This document shows, piece after piece, positions 35,351 through 43,731 of a stretch of 64,000 nt of DNA. The stretch is taken from the NCBI RefSeq assembly GCF_014360585.1, contig NZ_JACIXG010000002.1:1-64000 (forward strand), read 5' to 3'. Source of the DNA: Nocardioides sp. (GTDB lineage Bacteria; Actinomycetota; Actinomycetes; Propionibacteriales; Nocardioidaceae). How positions within the stretch are numbered: the stretch's first letter is position 1; each line of letters begins with the position of its first letter. Both the position numbers and the translations under genes were made by a program. The notes below the pieces were generated by a model. It was not told the origin of the DNA. It saw nothing but the letters and a program-made list of their open reading frames with translations, and did no database searches.

Positions 35351-36502
35351 GTGCGCGTAGTCATCGCTCCGGACTCGTTCAAGGGCAGCTGCGACAGTCC
35401 CGCGGCGGCCGCTGCCATCGCCGCCGGCTGGCGGCGCGGGGCCCCCGACTCGGAGACGGTGTGCCTGCCCGTCGCCGACGGGGGAGAGGGGACGCTGCAC
35501 GCCCTGGTCGGCTCCCTCGGCGGCCGGATCACCCGGCACACCGTCACGGGCCCGCACGGCCGGCCGGTCGGCGCCGAGCTCGGGCTGATCCCTGCCGAGG
35601 AGGCCGGGGGCCGGCTCACCGGGGTGGTCGAGATGGCCTCCGCCTCGGGGCTGCACCTGGTCGATCCGACGCCGGCGAGCGCCGCGGCTGCCACCTCGTA
35701 CGGCACGGGGGAGCTGATCAAGGCGGCTCTGGACGCCGGGGCCGAGCGCCTCCTGCTCACGCTGGGGGGAAGCGCGACCACCGACGGTGGCGTCGGGATG
35801 GCCCAGGCTCTGGGGGTGCGCTTCAGCTCCTCGACCGGAGCGAGCATCGCTCCCGGAGGCGCCGGCCTGCACGACGTCGCCACGGTCGACCTCGGTGGCG
35901 TGCACCCAGGTCTGGCTCGCTGCGAGGTGGTCGCCGCCTGCGACGTGGACAGCCCGCTGCACGGTCCGCGGGGCGCGGCGTACGTCTTCGGCCCGCAGAA
36001 GGGCGCCGACGAGGCGACGGTCCGGATGCTCGACGACGGTCTGCGCCGGCTCGGCGAGGTGTGCGGGGAGCTCGCGGACCCCGAGGCCCCGGGCGCCGGT
36101 GCGGCGGGCGGCCTCGGGTTCGCGGCGCTCGCGTTCCTCGGTGCCGATCTGCGCTCCGGCTTCGACCTCGTCGCGGAGGCCGTCGGTCTCGCCTCCGCGA
36201 TCGCCGCAGCCGATCTGGTGATCACCGGCGAGGGCAGGCTGGACACGCAGTCTCTCGGCGGCAAGACGCCGGTCGGTGTGATGAGGCTCGCCCAGGCACA
36301 CGACGTCCCGGTCGTCGTGATCGCCGGCGACGTGTCGCAGGGCGCGGATCAGGCGATCGCGGCCGGCATGACGGCGGTCTTCTCCGCCGCACCCGGCCCG
36401 GGTCCGCTGCACGAGGCGCTGGACCGCGTCGAGAGCGATCTGTCCCGGACCGCGGAGTCGATCGCGCGGGTGTGGAGCGTCGCAGCCGGCGCGCGTCTCT
36501 GA
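35351..36502 (+). CDS. glxK: Glycerate kinase
   Basis: This 383-residue enzyme of the GarK/GlxK family phosphorylates D-glycerate to 2-phosphoglycerate (type I members) for glycolysis. The N-terminal signature VVIAPDSFKGSCDSPAAAAAI and PVADGGEGT are present, as are LTLGGSATTDGGVGMAQALG and the C-terminal ITGEGRLDTQSLGGKTPVGV motif. The start is GTG, 3 bases after the permease stop, so the two are co-transcribed and translationally close. The pairing gives a complete glycerate-use module under CdaR. Confidence 0.93.
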   Translation: MRVVIAPDSFKGSCDSPAAAAAIAAGWRRGAPDSETVCLPVADGGEGTLHALVGSLGGRITRHTVTGPHGRPVGAELGLIPAEEAGGRLTGVVEMASASGLHLVDPTPASAAAATSYGTGELIKAALDAGAERLLLTLGGSATTDGGVGMAQALGVRFSSSTGASIAPGGAGLHDVATVDLGGVHPGLARCEVVAACDVDSPLHGPRGAAYVFGPQKGADEATVRMLDDGLRRLGEVCGELADPEAPGAGAAGGLGFAALAFLGADLRSGFDLVAEAVGLASAIAAADLVITGEGRLDTQSLGGKTPVGVMRLAQAHDVPVVVIAGDVSQGADQAIAAGMTAVFSAAPGPGPLHEALDRVESDLSRTAESIARVWSVAAGARL

Positions 36503-36633
36503 CCCTGAGACATGGCCTATGGCCGACGCAGAGCCGGTTCTCGCAGGTCAGGACGGGGCGGCTCGCGATCGAGACCGGACTTCACGTGTGGCGGTCCATC
36601 AGATGGGGGCGGGTCCCGGTCTAGAGTGTCATT

Positions 36634-36645
36634 GGTCCCGGGACC
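36634..36645. promoter_or_regulatory. Perfect 12-bp palindrome GGTCCCGGGACC
   Basis: The palindrome lies 54 bases before a short hypothetical gene. It may be an operator or chance in GC-rich DNA. Confidence 0.25.
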
Positions 36646-36698
36646 GACAGACTCCCGGAACCATCACCACCGTCACCAATCAGCACTCGGGGGAATCC

Positions 36699-36920
36699 AT
36701 GCTCTACGACGATCTCGTGGCCGAGTTCCACTGGTCACCAGAGCAGATGTCCGCGCCGTTCGACCTGCGAGCGGCTGACGAGAAGGTCCGCAAGAGGATC
36801 GAGAGCCGGCGCCGCTCCGCCCAAGGCATGGATCAGCAGCGGCCTCGCTCGCGGCAGAGGACCGTGAAGCCGGACGTGGCCGGCGGCCCGGGCAGCGCGT
36901 ACGTCAACAACCGCGTCTGA
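36699..36920 (+). CDS. Small hypothetical basic protein
   Basis: This 73-residue protein has an acidic-aromatic first half (MLYDDLVAEFHWSPEQM) and a strongly basic second half with many Arg/Gln (RKRIESRRRSAQGMDQQ). No family is recognised. GGGGGA lies 7 bases before the ATG. An upstream in-frame ATG adds residues of poor quality and is rejected. The basic tail suggests nucleic-acid contact, but this is only a guess. A tandem repeat and terminator follow. Confidence 0.5.
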   Translation: MLYDDLVAEFHWSPEQMSAPFDLRAADEKVRKRIESRRRSAQGMDQQRPRSRQRTVKPDVAGGPGSAYVNNRV

Positions 36921-36930
36921 GCCCGGGCTG

Positions 36931-36968
36931 GGCCTGAACCAGCCCTGACCAGCCCTGACCAGCCCTGA
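36931..36968. repeat. 10-bp tandem repeat
   Basis: The unit AGCCCTGACC occurs nearly three times in exact tandem (36941-36968), preceded by one degenerate unit (GGCCTGAACC). It lies between a gene end and a terminator. The likely origin is slippage. Confidence 0.6.
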
Positions 36969-36976
36969 ATACGAAA

Positions 36977-37005
36977 CGCCGCCGACCACATCGTGGCCGG
37001 CGGCG
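36977..37005. terminator. Bidirectional hairpin terminator
   Basis: CGCCGCCG (36977) pairs with CGGCGGCG (36998-37005), with further pairing inside (CCAC/GTGG). It lies between the convergent small basic gene and fadB and can serve both. Confidence 0.6.
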
Positions 37006-37019
37006 GATTCGTCGAGGGG

Positions 37020-39113
37020 TCAGTGGAACTTCTTGCCGGTGACCTTTTCGGAGATGCCCTCACGGTCGAGCAGTCGGGTGATACCGCCGTTCCAGAACTG
37101 GAAGCCGGCTCCCGTGATCATCGCCAGGTCGATGTCCTCGGCGGCCTGCGCGACGCCCTCCTCGAGCATGCGGCCGATCTCGTCGGCGATGGCCTCCAGC
37201 GCCTGCCGGCGGGTCTCCTCGGCCGTCTTGACGACGTCGCCGGTGACCAGCAGCGCCTCGACCTCGGGGTCGAGCGTACGACCGTCGGGACCGAAGAACG
37301 AGCTCTTCTTGGCCTCGACGACGCGGTGGAGGTTCTCGGAGAGGTAGAACCGGTCCGGGAAGGCCTTCGCCAGCGTCTCGTTGTTGTGGTACGCGATGGC
37401 GGGACCCACCAGGCCGATCAGCGCGAACGGGCCCATCGGCGCGACACCGGCGAAGGCGGCCTCGACGACGTCGACCGGGGTGCCCTCGTCGGCGACCTTG
37501 GAGACCTCGCCCATGAAGCGGCCCAGGAGCCGGTTCACGATGAAGGACGGGCTGTCCTTGACCAGGATCGAGGTCTTCTTCAGCGACTTCGAGACCGAGA
37601 ACGCCGTGGCCAGGGCCGCGTCGGAGGTCTTCTCGCCGCGGATGATCTCCAGTAGCGGCATGACCGCGACCGGGTTGAAGAAGTGGAAGCCCACGACCCG
37701 CTCGGGGTTCTTCAGGTCGGCCGCCATCTCCGTGATCGAGAGGCTCGAGGTGTTCGTGGCGAAGACCGCTGTCTCCGGGGCGACCGCCTCGGCGTTGGCG
37801 AAGACGGTCTTCTTGACGCCCATCTCCTCGAAGACGGCCTCGATGATGAAGTCGGCGTCGGAGAACGACTCCTCGTAGTCGATCGAGGAGGTCACCAGCG
37901 CCTTGAGACGGTTGGTCGCGTCCTGGCTGGCACGACCCTTGGCCAGCTTCTTGTCGAGCTCGGCGTGGACGTACGCCACGCCCTTGTCGGCGCGGTCCTG
38001 GTCGAGGTCGACCATGACGACCGGCACCTTGAGGCGCTGGACGAAGAGCAGCGCGAACTGCGAGGCCATCAGCCCGGCACCGATGATGCCGACCTTGGTG
38101 ACCTTCTGCGCGAGCGCCTTGTCGGGCGCGCCGGCGGGACGCTTGGCCCGCTTCTGCACCAGGTCGAAGGAGTAGAGCGAGGCGACCAGTTGCGGGGTCT
38201 TCGACATCGCCACGAGCGCGTCGTCCTCGGCCGCGAAGCCCTCGTCGCGCGACGCGGTCTTGGCCAGGGTGAGCAGCTCGACGGCCTTCTTGGCTGCCGG
38301 GGAGGCGTCACCGGTCTTGGCCCAGGCGAAGAAGCCGGCGTTCTTGGCGGCCTCGTCCCAGGCGTCACCCCGATCGATCGGCTCACGCTCGACCGACACG
38401 TCGCCGGTGAGGACCTTGTCGGCCCACAGCAGCGACTGCTCGAGGTAGTCGGCCCCACCGAACATCGCGTCCGCGATGCCCAGGTCGTAGGCCTCGGCGC
38501 CCTTGAGCACCTTGCCGTTGTTGAGCGGGTTCTCGATGAAGACCTTGGCGGCCTTCGCCGGACCGATCAGGTTCGGGAGCAGGTAGCCACCGCCCCAGCC
38601 GGGGATCAGGCCGAGCATGACCTCGGGCAGGCCGACGGCCGGCACCGAGTCCTGGATGGTGCGGTAGTCGGCGTGCAGCGCGACCTCGAGGCCGCCACCG
38701 AGCGCGAGCCCGTTGATGAACCCGAAGGACGGCTTCTTGGTGGTGCCGTCACCGTCACCGAGCTTGCGGAAGACCGCGTGACCCAGCTCGGCGATCGTCC
38801 GGATCCCGTCGGCGCCACCCGCCTGCAGCGAGGTCAGGTCGGCACCGGCCGCGAGGATGAACGGCTTGCCGGTCACCGCGATCGCGTCGATCTCGGGGTC
38901 GGCCAGGGCCGCGTCGTACGCCGTGTTGAGCTCGACCAGCGACTTCGGCCCGAAGGTGTTCGGGCGGGTGTGGTCGTGACCGTTGTCGAGGGTGACCAGG
39001 CCGAGCACCTTGCCGGAGGGCAGGTTGACCTTGGCCAGCTTGGCCGCGGTGACGACCTCGTCGTCGGAGAAGAGCTTCTCTACGTCCGCGAGAAGAGTGT
39101 TGATGTCAGTCAC
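37020..39113 (-). CDS. fadB: Multifunctional enoyl-CoA hydratase / 3-hydroxyacyl-CoA dehydrogenase
   Basis: This 697-residue two-part beta-oxidation enzyme has a crotonase domain (about residues 25-230) with the oxyanion segments ILAAGADLTSL and NGLALGGGLEVALHADYR. From about residue 345 a 3-hydroxyacyl-CoA dehydrogenase domain begins with the NAD fingerprint VGIIGAGLMASQFA, followed by VGFHFFNPVAVMPLLEI. The C-terminal 3HCDH domains are complete. The start is GTG, overlapping the fadA stop (GTGA). It forms the trifunctional complex with FadA, like Rv0860-Rv0859 in mycobacteria. Confidence 0.93.
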   Translation of the reverse strand: MTDINTLLADVEKLFSDDEVVTAAKLAKVNLPSGKVLGLVTLDNGHDHTRPNTFGPKSLVELNTAYDAALADPEIDAIAVTGKPFILAAGADLTSLQAGGADGIRTIAELGHAVFRKLGDGDGTTKKPSFGFINGLALGGGLEVALHADYRTIQDSVPAVGLPEVMLGLIPGWGGGYLLPNLIGPAKAAKVFIENPLNNGKVLKGAEAYDLGIADAMFGGADYLEQSLLWADKVLTGDVSVEREPIDRGDAWDEAAKNAGFFAWAKTGDASPAAKKAVELLTLAKTASRDEGFAAEDDALVAMSKTPQLVASLYSFDLVQKRAKRPAGAPDKALAQKVTKVGIIGAGLMASQFALLFVQRLKVPVVMVDLDQDRADKGVAYVHAELDKKLAKGRASQDATNRLKALVTSSIDYEESFSDADFIIEAVFEEMGVKKTVFANAEAVAPETAVFATNTSSLSITEMAADLKNPERVVGFHFFNPVAVMPLLEIIRGEKTSDAALATAFSVSKSLKKTSILVKDSPSFIVNRLLGRFMGEVSKVADEGTPVDVVEAAFAGVAPMGPFALIGLVGPAIAYHNNETLAKAFPDRFYLSENLHRVVEAKKSSFFGPDGRTLDPEVEALLVTGDVVKTAEETRRQALEAIADEIGRMLEEGVAQAAEDIDLAMITGAGFQFWNGGITRLLDREGISEKVTGKKFH

Positions 39114-40309
39114 TTCGACTCCCCAGTCCAGTTCGGGTTCTCCCAGATGACCGTGCCGCCCATACCCAGGCCGATGCACATGGTGGTGAGGCCGTAGCGG
39201 ACCTCGGGGCGCTCCTCGAACTGGCGCGCGAGCTGGATCATCAGCCGCACACCGGAGGAGGCCAGCGGGTGACCGAACGCGATCGCGCCACCGTAGGGGT
39301 TCACGCGGTCGTCGTTCTCGTCGATGCCGAAGTGGTCCAGGAACGCGAGCACCTGGATCGCGAAGGCCTCGTTGACCTCGAAGGCCTCGATGTCGTCGAT
39401 CGTCAGCCCGGCCTTGGCCAGCGCCTTCTCGGTCGAGGGGATGGGGCCGACGGCCATGACCTCGGGGGCGACGCCGGCGAAGGCGTACGAAACCAGTCGC
39501 ATCTTGATCGGCAGACCGAGCTCCTTCGCGACCTCCTCGGAGGCCAGCAGCGAAGCGGTCGCACCGTCGTTGATGCCTGCCGCGTTGCCCGCGGTGACGC
39601 GGCCGTGCGGCCGGAACGGGGTCTTCAGCTTGGCCAGGTCCTCCGTGGTGGTGCCGGGACGCATCGGCTCGTCGGTGGTGGCCAGGCCCCAGCCGTTCTC
39701 GGCCGAGCGCGTGGCGACGGGAACCAGGTCGGGCTGGATCTTGCCGTCGGCGTACGCCTTGGCTGCCAGCTCCTGGGAGCGGACCGCGAACGCGTCGGTG
39801 CGCTCCTTGGTGATCGCCGGGTAGCGGTCGTGCACGTTCTCGGCGGTGTTGCCCATGACGAGCGCGCTCGGGTCGACCAGCTTCTCGGAGATGATCCGCG
39901 GGTTCGGGTCGACGCCCTCGCCCATCGGGTGGCGGCCCATGTGCTCGACACCGCCGGCGATGACGACGTCGTAGGCACCGAAGGCGATGCCGCCGGCAGT
40001 CGCGGTGACCGCGGTCATCGCGCCCGCGCACATCCGGTCGATCGCGTAGCCCGGCACGGACTGCGGCAGCCCGGCGAGCAGGCTCGCGGTGCGGCCGATG
40101 GTCAGGCCCTGGTCGCCGATCTGTGTGGTCGCGGCGATGGCGACCTCGTCGATCCGCTCCGGGGGAAGGTCGGGGTTGCGGCGCGTGAGCTCACGGATGA
40201 GCTTGACGACCAGGTCGTCCGCGCGGGTCTCGGCGTACTGGCCCTTAGCCTTGCCGAAAGGTGTGCGTACGCCGTCGACGAAGACGACTTCTCGCAGCTG
40301 TCGGGTCAC
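39110..40309 (-). CDS. fadA: Acetyl-CoA C-acyltransferase (3-ketoacyl-CoA thiolase)
   Basis: This 399-residue thiolase does the last step of beta-oxidation. Active-site residues are visible: nucleophilic Cys in DRMCAGAMTAV (about residue 93), His in GGAIAFGHPLASSG and the second Cys in TMCIGLGMGG near the C-terminus. The GTG start has GGAGTG about 7 bases upstream. It is the first gene of the fadA-fadB operon; an inverted repeat overlapping its likely promoter (40394-40407) suggests acyl-CoA-responsive control. Confidence 0.93.
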   Translation of the reverse strand: MTRQLREVVFVDGVRTPFGKAKGQYAETRADDLVVKLIRELTRRNPDLPPERIDEVAIAATTQIGDQGLTIGRTASLLAGLPQSVPGYAIDRMCAGAMTAVTATAGGIAFGAYDVVIAGGVEHMGRHPMGEGVDPNPRIISEKLVDPSALVMGNTAENVHDRYPAITKERTDAFAVRSQELAAKAYADGKIQPDLVPVATRSAENGWGLATTDEPMRPGTTTEDLAKLKTPFRPHGRVTAGNAAGINDGATASLLASEEVAKELGLPIKMRLVSYAFAGVAPEVMAVGPIPSTEKALAKAGLTIDDIEAFEVNEAFAIQVLAFLDHFGIDENDDRVNPYGGAIAFGHPLASSGVRLMIQLARQFEERPEVRYGLTTMCIGLGMGGTVIWENPNWTGESK

Positions 40310-40393
40310 CGTGTCACTCCATGTGGGTTGCCGGTCGGTCGCCGCTTGAGCGGCGTTGTCGATGCGGGCACGGGGTGGTGCCCGAGGAGTACA

Positions 40394-40407
40394 TTACCCG
40401 CAAGTAA
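40394..40407. promoter_or_regulatory. Candidate TetR-type operator at the fadA promoter
   Basis: TTACCCGCAAGTAA has TTAC/GTAA arms. On the minus strand it reads TTACTTGCGGGTAA and overlaps a TAATGT box that could be the fadA -10. The rest of the 311-bp fadA-PAC2 gap shows only a 7-bp hairpin (40365-40384) and nothing else recognisable. Confidence 0.5.
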
Positions 40408-40620
40408 CAACGGCGCCGCTCAGGGGTCGGTCGCGGCGGATGTCCGAGGTGTTCTGCCCGTGCCCGCGCGTCGGCTTGGGAATATCGGGGGCCTCCAGGA
40501 TGCTGCCCTGTCGTCATGTGGAAGCGTGTATTGAGAAGGATGAGCCCCAGGGTCGAGACCCCGGGCGAGGCAGATGACGGCGAGGCCCGTGCGGGCCGTA
40601 CGCGACGGGAGGAGACACCG

Positions 40621-41580
40621 ATGTCCGGATCGCGACTTGTGCACATCGTGGACGACCTGCCCGAGGAGGTCGTCCTCGCAGGTGGCGACCGGCTTCCGAT
40701 GGTGGTGGTCCTGGACGGATTCCTCGATGCCGGCAAGGCCGTGGAGCGAGCCACGGCCCACCTGCTCCAGGCCTCCAGGCGGGCGCCGGTGGTGGCGACC
40801 TTCGACGTGGACGAGCTGCACGACTACCGGGCCCGGCGGCCGGCGATCTCGTTCGTCAGCGACCACTACGAGTCCTTCGACGCGCCGCGGCTGGTCGTCC
40901 GGCTCCTCAAGGACACCGGCGACAACCCCTACCTGCTGCTGCACGGTCCCGAGCCGGACAACCGCTGGGAGGCGTTCGCGGGCGCCGTGCGCGACGTCAT
41001 CGAGCGCCTGGGCGTGACCGAGGTGATCTCGCTCGGCTCGGTGCCGATGGCGGTGCCGCACACCCGTCCGCTGACCACGACCCGACACGCCAACGACCCG
41101 GCCCAGGAGATCGCGGGCCAGGTCTGGGAGAGCCCGTGGAAGGGCGAGATCCGGATCCCGTCCTCGGCTCAGGCCCTGGTGGAGGTACGCCTGGGGGAGT
41201 GGGGCCACCCCGCGGGCGGCTTCGTGGTGCACATGCCGCACTACCTGGCGCAGAGCGACTACCCGGCCGCAGCGGTCGTGCTCGTCGAGGCGCTCGAGCG
41301 CGCGGCGCGGCTGACGATCCCGGTCTCCGACCTGGAGGCCGAGGCGCAGCGCCGCGAGGAGGAGATCGCCTCCTACATCGAGGAGAACGCCGAGGTGCGG
41401 GAGGTCGTGGCCGCGCTCGAGCGGCAGTACGACACCTTCCAGCGCGGCGAGGAGTCCGGACGCTCCCTGCTCGCGCCCGACGAGCCGCTGCCGACCGGTG
41501 AAGAGCTCGGCGAGCAGTTCGAGCAGTTCCTGGCCGGGCTGAACGGCCCCGACCCCGATGACGACCCTGAGAAGGACTGA
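40621..41580 (+). CDS. PAC2-family protein (proteasome assembly chaperone-like)
   Basis: This 319-residue soluble protein has the PAC2 fold signature PMVVVLDGFLDAGKAVERAT near the N-terminus and a central segment VISLGSVPMAVPHTRP. A helical, acidic C-terminal tail (from about residue 235) ends DDDPEKD. Eukaryotic PAC2 proteins help assemble proteasomes; actinobacterial members such as Rv2125 have no settled role, although actinobacteria may have proteasomes. ATG 40621 follows GGGAGGAG at good spacing. tesB follows 15 bases after the stop, so co-transcription is likely. Confidence 0.82.
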   Translation: MSGSRLVHIVDDLPEEVVLAGGDRLPMVVVLDGFLDAGKAVERATAHLLQASRRAPVVATFDVDELHDYRARRPAISFVSDHYESFDAPRLVVRLLKDTGDNPYLLLHGPEPDNRWEAFAGAVRDVIERLGVTEVISLGSVPMAVPHTRPLTTTRHANDPAQEIAGQVWESPWKGEIRIPSSAQALVEVRLGEWGHPAGGFVVHMPHYLAQSDYPAAAVVLVEALERAARLTIPVSDLEAEAQRREEEIASYIEENAEVREVVAALERQYDTFQRGEESGRSLLAPDEPLPTGEELGEQFEQFLAGLNGPDPDDDPEKD

Positions 41581-41595
41581 GGGAAACTCACTCAC

Positions 41596-42474
41596 ATGAC
41601 GACCGAGGCCGTAGCGGCGGATCAGGCAGTGGCGGAGCTGGTGGGCGTGCTCGACCTGGTCGAGATCGACAAGGATCTCTTCCATGGCGCCACCACGACC
41701 CGCAACTCACGCGGGCGCGCCTACGGCGGCCAGGTGGCCGCGCAGGCGCTGATGGCCGCGATTCGATCCGCCGACGACGCCTACACGGTGCACTCGATGC
41801 ACTCCTACTTCCTGCTCCCGGGTGACCCGTCCTACCCGATCGTCTACGAGGTCGAGCGGATCCGCGACGGCCGCTCCTTCGAGACCAGGCGGGTCCGCGC
41901 GCGCCAGAAGGGGCGCGACATCTACTACCTCACCGCCAACTTCCAGCGCGAGGAGACCGGCTTCGAGCACCAGGACGCGATGCCGTCGGTGCCGCCGCCG
42001 GAGAAGTGCATCGACTTCCTGAAGATGATGGCCGACTCCGGCAGCCCGGAGGCGGTCTCGCTGGCTCGCGAGTGGGAGGCGGTCGAGGTGCGCGCCGTCG
42101 GCAACTCCCTGCTCGGCATCGAGCCCGACCCGACCCGGCCCGCGCAGCAGCGGCTGTGGATCCGGCTGGGCGCGGAGCTCCCCGACGATCCTGACATCCA
42201 GCGCGGTGCCTTCACCTGGGCCTCAGACATCTCGCTCCTCGGTGCCTCCCTGGCTGCTCACTCCCTGGACCACAAGGGCATCCAGATGGCCTCGCTGGAC
42301 CACACCATCTGGTTCCACCGGCCCTTCCGCGCCGACGAGTGGTGGCTCTACGACCAGGAGAGCCCCTCGGCCTACGGCGGCCGCGGCCTGTCCATCGGTC
42401 GCGTCTTCACCGCCGATGGCACCCTCGCCGCCACGGTTGCCCAAGAGGGCCTCATCCGCCCTCCGCGCGACTAG
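41596..42474 (+). CDS. tesB: Acyl-CoA thioesterase II
   Basis: This 292-residue double-hotdog thioesterase hydrolyses acyl-CoA to free fatty acid and CoA. TesB motifs are visible: RGRAYGGQVAAQALMAA and VHSMHSYFLLPGD in the first hotdog, and SLDHTIWFHRPFRADEWWLY with ESPSAYGGRGLSIGRVFT in the second, which carries the catalytic Asp/Gln/Thr network. It lies in a lipid-metabolism neighbourhood and probably relieves acyl-CoA build-up during beta-oxidation. Two long hairpins follow the stop. Confidence 0.93.
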   Translation: MTTEAVAADQAVAELVGVLDLVEIDKDLFHGATTTRNSRGRAYGGQVAAQALMAAIRSADDAYTVHSMHSYFLLPGDPSYPIVYEVERIRDGRSFETRRVRARQKGRDIYYLTANFQREETGFEHQDAMPSVPPPEKCIDFLKMMADSGSPEAVSLAREWEAVEVRAVGNSLLGIEPDPTRPAQQRLWIRLGAELPDDPDIQRGAFTWASDISLLGASLAAHSLDHKGIQMASLDHTIWFHRPFRADEWWLYDQESPSAYGGRGLSIGRVFTADGTLAATVAQEGLIRPPRD

Positions 42475-42488
42475 CACGTCCTAGGGGG

Positions 42489-42552
42489 CGCCGAGTCGGC
42501 TCGTCCTGACGGGAATCGACGGGTATTTCGGTCAGAACGAGCCGGCTCGGCG
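42489..42552. repeat. Long imperfect inverted repeat with GCCGAGTCGG
   Basis: The 22-base arms at 42489-42510 and 42531-42552 pair at 20 positions around a 20-base loop. The left arm starts CGCCGAGTCGGCTCGT. It follows tesB by 14 bases and may act as its terminator, but the arms share GCCGAGTCGG with elements at 47436 and 53457. Confidence 0.65.
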
Positions 42553-42580
42553 TGAACCTGTCATCGGCATGCTCAGAATA

Positions 42581-42632
42581 GGTCGGCGCACTATCGCACA
42601 CCCTGGTTGCCTGCCGCGATAGCGCACCGACC
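42581..42632. repeat. Second long inverted repeat before the ArsC-like gene
   Basis: The 17-base arms GGTCGGCGCACTATCGC (42581-42597) and its inverse (42616-42632) match at 15 of 17 positions; both mismatches would be G-U pairs in minus-strand RNA. It ends 8 bases before the -10 box of the ArsC-like gene. Confidence 0.55.
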
Positions 42633-42640
42633 CCGCGGGC

Positions 42641-42646
42641 TAAGGT
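42641..42646 (+). promoter_or_regulatory. -10 element TAAGGT, leaderless
   Basis: TAAGGT ends 6 bases before GTG 42653. The GGTGG within it could also serve as a weak ribosome site. Confidence 0.4.
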
Positions 42647-42652
42647 GGCGGC

Positions 42653-43003
42653 GTGGATCAGATCACCGTGTACGAGAAGCCGACCTGCACGACCTGTCGC
42701 AACCTGTTCGCCCTTCTCAAGGAGGAGGGCGTCGACTTCGAGAAGGTCGACTACCACGTGCTCGGCCTGCGGGCCGAGGAGGTCAAGGACATCCTCGCCA
42801 AGACCGGACTGAGCGCTCACGAGGTGCTGCGCAAGCGCGAGCCGGTCTACAAGGAGCTCGACCTGGGCAAGCGCGACCTGTCCGAGGACGAGCTGGTCGA
42901 CCTGATGGTGAAGCACCCGGCTCTGCTGGAACGCCCGATCGTGCTCAAGGGCGACCGTGGCGTGCTGGCCCGGCCGATCGAGAAGGTCCGCGAGCTCTTC
43001 TGA
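42653..43003 (+). CDS. ArsC/Spx-family thioredoxin-like protein
   Basis: This 116-residue protein has an N-terminal redox motif YEKPTCTTCRN (CxxC, residues 11-14) and the family's helical insertion and C-terminal RPIVLKGDRGVLARPIEKV. It may reduce arsenate or another substrate with a thiol, or act like Spx. A genuine arsenate reductase of this type has a single catalytic Cys followed by Arg triads, so the second cysteine leaves function open. It sits alone and is convergent with vapC, 6 bases away. Confidence 0.8.
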   Translation: MDQITVYEKPTCTTCRNLFALLKEEGVDFEKVDYHVLGLRAEEVKDILAKTGLSAHEVLRKREPVYKELDLGKRDLSEDELVDLMVKHPALLERPIVLKGDRGVLARPIEKVRELF

Positions 43004-43009
43004 GCCAGC

Positions 43010-43423
43010 TCAGGCACGCAGCCGCTCAGCCGGCTGACCGGTGGTGCGGGTGATGAGGTCGACGTCGTTGTCGGCGTGGAGCACGGTGAGATCGGCCTCC
43101 TCGGCGACCGCCGCGACGAGCAGGTCCGGGACCGACGGCGCCCGTTGACGGCCGGTCTTCAGCACGATGCGCTGGATCTCGAGGGCTCGCGCCTCCGTAC
43201 GAGGGGTGAGGGTCGCGAGCGGCATGTGGATCACCGGCACGTCCTCGACGAGCTCGGACCATTCGCGCTCCGAGCGGGCCAGGTGGCCGATCTCGAGCAG
43301 CGTGGTGGTGGTGATGCGTACTTGTCCCAGCTCGATCAGGCGGGACCACTTCTCAGCGTCGGGGCTGGTGGACATCCGGGCGAGTGCCGACCGGTGCATC
43401 AGCCAGGGTCGCCTCACGACCAT
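43010..43423 (-). CDS. vapC: VapC-type PIN-domain toxin, with altered active site
   Basis: This 137-residue PIN-domain protein is an RNase toxin type. The later acidic residues are present (Glu in TTTLLEIGHL and Asp in SVPDLLVAAVAEEADLTVLHADND). However, the first metal-binding residue, normally Asp in LVDxSALAR, is His10 here (WLMHRSALARM; codon CAC where GAC would give Asp). This predicts weak or absent nuclease activity. The ATG overlaps the vapB stop by 10 bases. Mycobacterial VapBC24 also sits beside htdX. Confidence 0.85.
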   Translation of the reverse strand: MVVRRPWLMHRSALARMSTSPDAEKWSRLIELGQVRITTTTLLEIGHLARSEREWSELVEDVPVIHMPLATLTPRTEARALEIQRIVLKTGRQRAPSVPDLLVAAVAEEADLTVLHADNDVDLITRTTGQPAERLRA

Positions 43424-43632
43424 GCGTCACGCATCAGACCCCGGTCGGCGAGCGGGGCGAACTTCGCGAAGTCTGCGCCGGCCACGGGTCGCGCGGGCGG
43501 CAGCGGACGCAGCGCGTCCTGCGTGAACCACCTGCGGAGATACTCGTTGCGGGTGAGTCCGAGCCGCGTCGCCTCGGTGTCGATCCGCGTGAGCTCGCCA
43601 TCCGAGAGGCCTCGGATCAGTACGTCGGACAT
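43414..43632 (-). CDS. vapB: VapB-type antitoxin
   Basis: This 72-residue ribbon-helix-helix protein starts SDVLIRGLSDGELTRIDTEA with the RHH core, followed by TRNEYLRRWF. The C-terminal part (ADFAKFAPLADRG) would wrap the toxin and fill its active site. It is translationally coupled to vapC. The pair is typical of type II systems; autorepression by binding its own promoter is expected, but no operator was identified between 43633 and 43731. Confidence 0.85.
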   Translation of the reverse strand: MSDVLIRGLSDGELTRIDTEATRLGLTRNEYLRRWFTQDALRPLPPARPVAGADFAKFAPLADRGLMRDAWS

Positions 43633-43731
43633 GTCTGTCCACCTCCTGGACGCAAGATGCTAGCGGAGCGGTGCAGTCGGTCGGGTGATGCCCGGTGTGT
43701 GGGCATGGCGCGCGCCGGGCATCACCTGACC

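Noticed and set aside
32930-36412. A 1,160-codon open frame on the minus strand
   Set aside because: It lies antisense to cdaR, the GntP permease and glycerate kinase, is composed of Arg/Gly/Asp/His-rich sequence with no domain, and reflects the lack of stop codons in GC-rich antisense frames.
40551-40570. GGTCGAGACC before the PAC2 gene as another REP element
   Set aside because: The sequence is a short self-complementary stretch with only a 4-5 bp stem and lacks the long arms of the elements at 1853 and 50026.
40516-40620. Upstream ATG extending the PAC2 protein by 35 residues
   Set aside because: The added residues are low-complexity, while ATG 40621 has a clear GGGAGGAG site and starts at the family N-terminus.
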